8,504 bases of DNA, taken from the NCBI GenBank assembly GCA_016927175.1, contig JAFGNC010000617.1:1-8504 (forward strand). Direction: 5' to 3'. Both the position numbers and the translations under genes were made by a program. The notes beneath the pieces were generated by a model. It was given only the letters and a program-made list of their open reading frames with translations, had not been told where the DNA came from and searched no databases. This document shows positions 1 to 5,279 of this stretch, one piece after another. This stretch comes from Gammaproteobacteria bacterium (GTDB lineage Bacteria > Pseudomonadota > Gammaproteobacteria > Steroidobacterales > Rariloculaceae). Position 1 is the stretch's first letter. Each line of letters starts with the position of its first letter.

Positions 1-1104
1 CCGGAGCACGGCCGGCTCTACGATCACACCCAGATGCAGGGAGTGGTGCACGTGTCGCCCGACGGGCAGACGGCGAAGGGCCGCTGGCGCGCGCTCGTGT
101 TCGGCGGCAACGAAGGCGGCATCAGCGTCTTCGGCGACTGCATCTACGAGAACGAGTACCGCAAGGAAGACGGCGTGTGGAAGCTGTCGAAGCTGCACTC
201 GTATTTCATCATGTACACGAACTGGGATCAGGGCTGGGCGAAGCTCGGCTGGCCGAACACGCGCCCCGAGGAGGAGTTGCCGCCCGATCGTCCGCCGACG
301 GTCGTCTACGACATGTACCCCGGCGAGCTGACGGCGCCTATGCATTACGAAAACCCGGTGACCGGAGGTCCCGTCTTCGCCGAGGCGGCCGGCGCCGCGG
401 CGGCGCAGCCGCCCGCCGGAGCGACGGACCCTTCGGTGGGCGCGGAGCCGAGCGGCGACCGACGGGCGTCCGCGCCTCCGGCTCCGATCGACATTCGCGC
501 CGGGCTCGAGTCGCTGCGCCGCCGCATCGGCCTGCTCGAGGACGCGAAGGCCGTCGAGCGGCTGCACAACGTCTACGGCTACTATCTCGACGACCGCCGC
601 TGGGACGAGCTCGCGGATCTGTTCGCCGACGACGGCACGCTCGAGATGGGGCAGCGCGGCGTCTACGCCGGCAAGGCGCGCGTGCGCGCAAGCCTCGATC
701 TGCTCGGTCCCGCGGGCCCGCGCGACGGGCTGATCGAAAGCCACTACCAGTATCAGCCCGTCGTGCACGTCGCGCCGGACGGGCAGTCGGCCGAGCTGCG
801 CGCGCGCGAGTTCGTGCTGAGCGGCGAGCACGGCGGCGCCGCTTACGTCGGCGGCAGCGTCTACGAGAACGAATACGTGAAGGAAGACGGCGTGTGGAAG
901 ATCGCATCGAGCCATCCGTACACGACCTTCCTCGCGGACTATACGCGCGGCTGGTCGCACGGCGCGCTGCCGATGCCGGGCCCGAGCGATGCGCTGCCGC
1001 CGGATCGGCCGCCCAGCGTCGAGTACGAAGCCTTCCCGGCCTTCAACCTGCTGCCGCCGTTTCACTACGATCATCCGGTGACCGGCCGGCCGATCGCGCG
1101 ATAG
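1..1104 (+). CDS. Tandem NTF2/SnoaL-like domain protein (5' end outside window)
   Basis: The reading frame is open from base 1 and ends at TAG 1102-1104, so the true start lies upstream; ATG 34 falls inside a conserved domain and is not the start. The visible 367 residues hold the end of one SnoaL-like domain, an Ala/Pro-rich linker (about bases 376-490), and a complete second domain. The second domain begins with a helix and a block reading YGYYLDDRRWDELADLFADD, typical of SnoaL_4 proteins. The two copies share VVHV-PDGQ, YENEY-KEDGVWK, LPPDRPP and HY-PVTG-P, so they arose by duplication. NTF2-like folds include dehydratases, isomerases and hydroxylases of hydrophobic ring compounds, but catalytic residues cannot be assigned here. 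The next gene, a quinoprotein dehydrogenase, starts 16 bases downstream, suggesting co-transcription. Family assignment is firm; the reaction is unknown. Whether it is exported cannot be judged without the N-terminus. Confidence 0.85.
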   Translation, partial: PEHGRLYDHTQMQGVVHVSPDGQTAKGRWRALVFGGNEGGISVFGDCIYENEYRKEDGVWKLSKLHSYFIMYTNWDQGWAKLGWPNTRPEEELPPDRPPTVVYDMYPGELTAPMHYENPVTGGPVFAEAAGAAAAQPPAGATDPSVGAEPSGDRRASAPPAPIDIRAGLESLRRRIGLLEDAKAVERLHNVYGYYLDDRRWDELADLFADDGTLEMGQRGVYAGKARVRASLDLLGPAGPRDGLIESHYQYQPVVHVAPDGQSAELRAREFVLSGEHGGAAYVGGSVYENEYVKEDGVWKIASSHPYTTFLADYTRGWSHGALPMPGPSDALPPDRPPSVEYEAFPAFNLLPPFHYDHPVTGRPIAR

Positions 1105-1120
1105 CGCAAGGAGCGACGCG

Positions 1121-3244
1121 ATGACGAATGCGAATGGCGCGGTGTGGGCCGCGCTCGCGGTGCTCGCGGCGGCTTCGAGCGTGCATGCGCAGGGTGTGTC
1201 CGGCGCGAGCGCGAGCGATGTGCGGGGCGCGACGCGCGTCCCGGACGTCACTGCCGAGCGGCTGCTCGAGGCCGCGTCGAACGGCGCGGAGTGGCTGATG
1301 GACGGCCGCACGTACAGCGCGCAGCGCTTCAGCCCGCTCGATCTGATCCACGAGGACAACGTCGGGGACCTCGGCCTCGCGTGGTACCACGACCTCGGGA
1401 CGCTGCGCGGCGTCGAGGCGACGCCGCTCGTGGTCGACGGCGTGCTGTACAACATCAGCGCGTGGAACGTCACTTACGCGCACGATGCGCGCACCGGCGA
1501 GCTGCTGTGGAAGTACGACCCCGAGGTGCCGCGGCGCTGGGGCCGCTACGCCTGCTGCGAGCCCGTCTCCCGGGGCCTCGCCGCCTGGCGCGATTCGATC
1601 GTCATCGCGACGCTCGACGGCCGGCTGATCTCGCTCGACGCGAAGACGGGCGAGCCGCGCTGGTCCGTCCGGACGTTCGACGAGGACACCGAGTGGCCGT
1701 ACTCGATCACCGGCGCGCCGCGCGTCTTCGACGGCAGGATCGTCGTCGGCAACGGCGGCGCCGATTTCGGGGTCCGCGGCTTCGTCAGCGCCTACGACGC
1801 CGACGACGGCAGCTTGCTGTGGAAGTTCTATCTGGTGCCCGGCAATCCCGCGGACGGCTTCGAGAACGACGCGATGGAGATGGCCGCCAAGACGTGGAAC
1901 GGCGAGTGGTGGAAGCTCGGCGGGGGCGGCACCGCGTGGGATTCGATCGCATACGACCCTGAGCTCGGCCTGGTCTACGTCGGCACCGGCAACGGCTCGC
2001 CGCTGGTGCGCCATTTCAGAAGCCCCGGCGGCGGCGACAACCTGTTCCTGTGCTCGATCGTCGCGCTCGACGCCGACACGGGCGAGTACCGCTGGCACTA
2101 CCAGGAGACTCCGGGCGAGGAGTGGGACTACACCTGCACGCAGTCGATCGTGCAGGCGGAGCTGAAGATCGACGGCCGGGAGCGCCGCGTGCTGCTGCAC
2201 GCGCCGAAGAACGGTTTCTTTTACGTGCTCGACCGCGAGACCGGCGAGGTGATCTCGGCCGAGAATTTCGTGCCGGTCAACTGGGCGAGCCGCATCGATC
2301 TCACGACCGGCCGGCCGGTCGAGAATCCGGAGGCGCGCTACGGCACGGATCCCGTGCTCGTCACGCCCGGCCCCGGCGGCGGCCACAACTGGTTCCCGAT
2401 GGCGTTCAGCCCGCTGACGGGTCTCGCGTACTTCCCGACCTACGAGCAGTGGTTCGTGTTCGCGCGCGACGAGACGTTCACGCCGGTCAGGTTCCGCTCG
2501 AACTCCGGCTGGGGCGGCTACAGCGGCGACGCGCTGACGAAGCGCATCGAGCTGCAGCAGACAGCGGCCGAGCGCGAGCGCGCATGGCTGACGGCGTGGG
2601 ATCCGGTCGCACAGGAGGCGGCCTGGAAGGTGCCGCTGCCGCGCCACGGCAACGGCGGAGTGCTCGCTACCGCCGGCAATCTCGTGATCGAGGGCACGAC
2701 GAAGCAGACGCTGTCGATCTTCCGCGCGACGGACGGTGAGCTGCTGTGGGAGATGCCCGTGCAGACGTCGCCGGTCGCCGGGCCGATCACGTACCTGGTC
2801 GACGGCGAGCAGTACGTCGCGGTCAATGCCGGTTTCGGCGGCGGCGCGGCCCAGGTCGAGCGCGGCATCGGCATCGCGCGTAACCGCGCGGAGGCGCGGC
2901 TGCTCGTGTTCAAGCTCGGCGGCGCGGCGGAGCTGCCGCCGCTGCCCGAGGCGCCGCCCGTGCCCGAACCGCCGCCGCTCAGGGCCGGCGAGGACAGCGT
3001 GCAGCGCGGGGCGCAGATCTATGCGCAGACGTGTGCCCAGTGCCACGGGCCGCTCGCGGTCGGGGGCGTCAAGGATCTGCGCCACATGAGCCGCGAGGCG
3101 CACGCGGCGTTCAACGAGATCGTGCTCGACGGGACGCTCGAGGAGCGGGGAATGGCCGGCTTCGCGAACCTTCTGAGCGAGCAGGACGTCGAGGACGTGC
3201 ACGCGTACGTGATCGCGCGGGCGAACGAGGACTGGGGGCGGTAG
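1121..3244 (+). CDS. PQQ-dependent quinohaemoprotein alcohol dehydrogenase (type II, C-terminal cytochrome c)
   Basis: This 707-residue protein should oxidise an alcohol in the periplasm, passing electrons from PQQ to its own haem c and on to the respiratory chain. AAGGAG (1108-1113) lies 7 bases before ATG 1121. Residues 1-24 are a signal peptide with probable cleavage after VHA or AQ. The propeller has the family's adjacent-cysteine pair (C145-C146), the stacking Trp (W273, in GGGGTAWDS), metal ligand N291 (in VGTGNGSP), the catalytic base D336 (in EEWDYT), the PQQ-contacting K363 (in APKNGFFYVLDR) and N423 (in GHNWFPM). Spacings match the C. testosteroni-type enzyme. T338, two residues after the base, is not Asp, so this is not the lanthanide type. 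A Pro-rich hinge (about 606-620) leads to a cytochrome c domain with CAQCH at 638-642 and likely axial M678. Odd points: the usual Glu metal ligand in GAEFGVRG is Asp (D215), and C311 and C339 are unusual. Substrate unknown. Confidence 0.95.
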   Translation: MTNANGAVWAALAVLAAASSVHAQGVSGASASDVRGATRVPDVTAERLLEAASNGAEWLMDGRTYSAQRFSPLDLIHEDNVGDLGLAWYHDLGTLRGVEATPLVVDGVLYNISAWNVTYAHDARTGELLWKYDPEVPRRWGRYACCEPVSRGLAAWRDSIVIATLDGRLISLDAKTGEPRWSVRTFDEDTEWPYSITGAPRVFDGRIVVGNGGADFGVRGFVSAYDADDGSLLWKFYLVPGNPADGFENDAMEMAAKTWNGEWWKLGGGGTAWDSIAYDPELGLVYVGTGNGSPLVRHFRSPGGGDNLFLCSIVALDADTGEYRWHYQETPGEEWDYTCTQSIVQAELKIDGRERRVLLHAPKNGFFYVLDRETGEVISAENFVPVNWASRIDLTTGRPVENPEARYGTDPVLVTPGPGGGHNWFPMAFSPLTGLAYFPTYEQWFVFARDETFTPVRFRSNSGWGGYSGDALTKRIELQQTAAERERAWLTAWDPVAQEAAWKVPLPRHGNGGVLATAGNLVIEGTTKQTLSIFRATDGELLWEMPVQTSPVAGPITYLVDGEQYVAVNAGFGGGAAQVERGIGIARNRAEARLLVFKLGGAAELPPLPEAPPVPEPPPLRAGEDSVQRGAQIYAQTCAQCHGPLAVGGVKDLRHMSREAHAAFNEIVLDGTLEERGMAGFANLLSEQDVEDVHAYVIARANEDWGR

Positions 3245-3267
3245 CGGCTCCCGGCGCCGACGTCACC

Positions 3268-3297
3268 CGCCGCGCTGCGCGGCGCGGCGCCCGTTTT
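3268..3297 (+). terminator. Candidate rho-independent terminator after the dehydrogenase gene
   Basis: A perfect 8-bp all-GC stem (3268-3275 pairing with 3282-3289, 6-base loop) starts 23 bases after the dehydrogenase stop and is followed after four bases by TTTT (3294-3297). The T-run is short and slightly displaced, so termination may be weak; GC-rich DNA also makes such hairpins by chance. Confidence 0.4.
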
Positions 3298-3307
3298 CCG
3301 CAAGCTT

Positions 3308-3337
3308 TTGGATAATCCCGCTCCGGAGCTTTATGCT
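3308..3337 (+). promoter_or_regulatory. Candidate sigma-70 promoter for the VOC gene
   Basis: TTGGAT (3308-3313) and TATGCT (3332-3337) are separated by 18 bases, resembling -35 (TTGACA) and -10 (TATAAT) boxes with three and four matches. They sit in the most AT-rich stretch of a very GC-rich gap, directly after the candidate terminator and about 80 bases before the VOC start. This supports separate transcription of the VOC gene, but the match is by eye only. Confidence 0.35.
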
Positions 3338-3407
3338 GGGCGAGCCGTGTCGGGAAGGCCCGCGGAACCGGCCGGGCGCCGTTCGGTGTGACTGATCCGG
3401 ATGGAAC

Positions 3408-3413
3408 GGAGGA
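3408..3413 (+). promoter_or_regulatory. Ribosome binding site that fixes the VOC start
   Basis: GGAGGA lies 5 bases before ATG 3419. The alternative in-frame ATG at 3401 lies upstream of this site and has no purine-rich motif at a usable distance. Starting at 3419 also gives a cleaner signal peptide (MSVKLVSRILLPLALVL...). Confidence 0.65.
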
Positions 3414-3418
3414 ATCTC

Positions 3419-4333
3419 ATGTCGGTAAAGCTCGTCTCACGCATCCTGCTTCCGCTCGCGCTGGTGCTGCAGGGCGCCGGATCCGGCGCGTTCGCCGACA
3501 GCACGGACGAGGGCTCCGTCGGCCACCTGCTCTGGCAGCCGTCGATGAACGTGTTCCGCCGCTACGCCGTAGACGCGGAGCAGATGTTCGAGTTCTACGG
3601 CGGCGTGCTGGGGCTCGAGCAGCTGCAGTCTTTCGACGTCGGCGGAACGACCGGCGTCCATCGCTTCAGGGCCGGCAATTCCGAGGTCAAGCTGACGGGC
3701 AGGGTCGACGGGCGCGAGTACGTGCCGGGCGGCGTGCGCGATGCAACGGGCCTGCGCCTGCTGACGTTCTTCTACCCGGACAAGGCGCCGCTGATAGAGC
3801 GCTTCCGGGCGCATGGGCTTGCCGAGCCGCAGTTCGAGGCGCTGCCTGGCGGCGAGCGCGAGGTCGCGCTGGTCGAGGATCCGGACGGCCACGCCGTCGA
3901 GCTCGTCGTCGCGCCGAACGCGCCGGCCGAGCTGTACGACAGCATCGAGATCGGCCTGACGGTCGAGGACATCGAGGAGAGCCGCGAGTTTTATCGCGAG
4001 TTCGTCGGGCTCGAGGAGCTGCCGCCCGTCGACGATCCTGTGCACGACACGACGAAGTATCCTTATCGGCACGGCACGACGACCGTCAGCCTGCGCAGCT
4101 TCGACGCCGAGCTGCCGGCCGACACCGGCACCGGCGGCATTCAGTACGTCGTGACGGATGCGGCGTTCGTCGATCGGCTCGCGAAGGAGCGGGGCGTCCC
4201 GATCGATCAGCCGCTCAGCACGCTGCGCGGTTTCGACCTGCGCACGATCTGGCTCGACGATCCGGACGGGATCACGAACTACTTCGCCGAGACGGGGCAG
4301 AGCCGGCGGGCGGCGGCGCAATCCTCGGAGTGA
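3419..4333 (+). CDS. Exported two-domain VOC (glyoxalase/bleomycin-resistance fold) protein
   Basis: With the start at ATG 3419 the protein has 304 residues. Residues 1-26 look like a Sec signal peptide: basic K4 and R8, a hydrophobic stretch from about 9 to 20, and cleavage probably after AFA before D27. Two VOC modules follow. The first runs from about 43 to 165, with EFYGGVLGLEQL near its start and DPDGHAVEL (154-162) at its end. The second runs from about 175 to 292, with EFYREFVGLEEL and DPDGITNYF (281-289). VOC enzymes are metal-dependent isomerases, dioxygenases or hydrolases, or metal-free binding proteins. Here the usual N-terminal His ligands are not obvious, and the last-strand Glu is kept in the first module (E161) but is Tyr in the second (Y288), so it may be a binding protein or an atypical enzyme. 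It probably works in the periplasm with the neighbouring dehydrogenase. Fold assignment is firm; function is unknown. Confidence 0.88.
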   Translation: MSVKLVSRILLPLALVLQGAGSGAFADSTDEGSVGHLLWQPSMNVFRRYAVDAEQMFEFYGGVLGLEQLQSFDVGGTTGVHRFRAGNSEVKLTGRVDGREYVPGGVRDATGLRLLTFFYPDKAPLIERFRAHGLAEPQFEALPGGEREVALVEDPDGHAVELVVAPNAPAELYDSIEIGLTVEDIEESREFYREFVGLEELPPVDDPVHDTTKYPYRHGTTTVSLRSFDAELPADTGTGGIQYVVTDAAFVDRLAKERGVPIDQPLSTLRGFDLRTIWLDDPDGITNYFAETGQSRRAAAQSSE

Positions 4334-4391
4334 TTGCGCCGGTCGGGCGCCAGCCGCGGATTCGCGCCCGGTGAGGCGGCGCAATCCGCGG
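4314..4391. repeat. Overlapping inverted repeats in the convergent junction
   Basis: CGGCGCAATC occurs at 4314-4323 and 4377-4386, with its exact reverse complement GATTGCGCCG at 4332-4341 between them. The middle copy can pair with either flank: upstream with an 8-base loop that includes the first base of the VOC stop codon (4331-4333), or downstream around an inner hairpin CGGGCGC/GCGCCCG (4344-4350 with 4364-4370). CCGCGGATT (4354-4362) also pairs with AATCCGCGG (4383-4391). No T-run follows on either strand, so it is not a classic intrinsic terminator. It could be a transcript-end stabiliser or a bidirectional transcription barrier. The rest of the gap (4392-4433) shows only the palindrome GCACGTGC at 4416-4423. 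Confidence 0.7.
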
Positions 4392-4433
4392 ACCAGGGAC
4401 GCCGCGTGAGCTGCTGCACGTGCCGCGCCCGTG

Positions 4434-5279
4434 TCAGCCCACGCGGCTCAATCGCCTGATCGCCAATCCCCCGGACAGCACCGTGATGCCTGCCAGCACC
4501 GCGAGCGCCAGCTGCGGAGACACGTAGACGTAATCGCCGACGCCTCCGGCGCCGAGGGCGACCTGGTTCAGGTGGAACGCGGGCCAAACGACGACCCAGG
4601 GCTGCAGGAACTCCGGCAGCGGGATGAACAGCCCGGAAAGCCACATCATCGGCAGGAAGACGAGGTTGGCAAAGGCGGGCGCGGAGGATGCGGACGCGAG
4701 CGAGCCGATCAGGAGCCCGATCGCACAGAACGGGACGGTTCCGGCGATCATGACGCCCCACATCACGGCCACCTGCGCGCCCGACAGCGTGATCGTGTCG
4801 GCGGCGACAGCGATGGCGACGACGCTGCCGGAAGCCGCCGCGGCGAACATCATCGACATGGCCGCCTTCGCGACCAGATTGGCTCCGCCCGGCATCGGCA
4901 GCGCTCGCTTCAGCTTCAGCAGCCCCGCATCGCGCTCGAACGCAACGGCGCAGCCGCCGAAGAGCCCCGGCATCGCGACGGCGATGACCATGAAACCCGA
5001 GAAGATGTAGTTCTCGAGCCCGGGCATCGCTGCCGTATCCTCGCCGGGCGTGAACAGCACGACGCCGAACAGCAGATAGATCGCCGCCGGGATCGCGAGA
5101 AATGGAATCGCGGCGGCAGGCGTCCGCAGCGCCTGCAGCGTCTCGCAGCGCGCTTCCAGCAGATAAGCGCGGATCAACCGGACGGCGGGCAAGTCCGGGG
5201 TTTCGCGGCTCGACGGATGCCGCGCCGAGTCGAAAGGCGCCGGCGCGCCGGGCGCCGCGGCGCTCGGTATCGTGCTCAT
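4434..5279 (-). CDS. ABC-2 type transporter permease (partner of the fused ATPase)
   Basis: A 281-residue inner-membrane protein that should form the pore of an ABC exporter. After a hydrophilic, Ala/Pro-rich cytoplasmic N-terminus (1-52), six likely helices lie at about 55-76, 89-112, 138-160, 168-195, 203-222 and 256-275. The ABC-2 family hallmark is the cytoplasmic loop AFERDAGLLKLKRALPMP (113-130), where the coupling helix contacts the ATPase, and the helix NLVFLPMMWLSGLFIPL before the last segment. The start is one of two adjacent ATGs (5282-5280 or 5279-5277); the second is 7 bases from AAGGAGG (5293-5287) and is preferred. Either start overlaps the TGA stop of the upstream acyltransferase-ATPase gene (5281-5279), so translation is coupled and the two proteins are probably partners. 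It is the last gene of the operon. A longer open frame running up to about 7607 is read-through in the wrong frame. The exported substrate is unknown. Confidence 0.92.
   Translation of the reverse strand: MSTIPSAAAPGAPAPFDSARHPSSRETPDLPAVRLIRAYLLEARCETLQALRTPAAAIPFLAIPAAIYLLFGVVLFTPGEDTAAMPGLENYIFSGFMVIAVAMPGLFGGCAVAFERDAGLLKLKRALPMPGGANLVAKAAMSMMFAAAASGSVVAIAVAADTITLSGAQVAVMWGVMIAGTVPFCAIGLLIGSLASASSAPAFANLVFLPMMWLSGLFIPLPEFLQPWVVVWPAFHLNQVALGAGGVGDYVYVSPQLALAVLAGITVLSGGLAIRRLSRVG

Noticed and set aside
2126..2134. Possibility that the dehydrogenase is a lanthanide (XoxF/PedH-like) enzyme
   Set aside because: The position two residues after the catalytic Asp (WDYT) is Thr, not the Asp that marks lanthanide-dependent members.
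1043..3202. 719-codon open frame on the minus strand
   Set aside because: It lies opposite the well-supported quinohaemoprotein gene, is Arg/Ala-rich with no recognisable motif, and is the usual antisense artefact of high-GC coding DNA.
3401..3418. Upstream start of the VOC gene at ATG 3401
   Set aside because: The ribosome site GGAGGA at 3408-3413 lies downstream of it and serves ATG 3419, which also gives a cleaner signal peptide.
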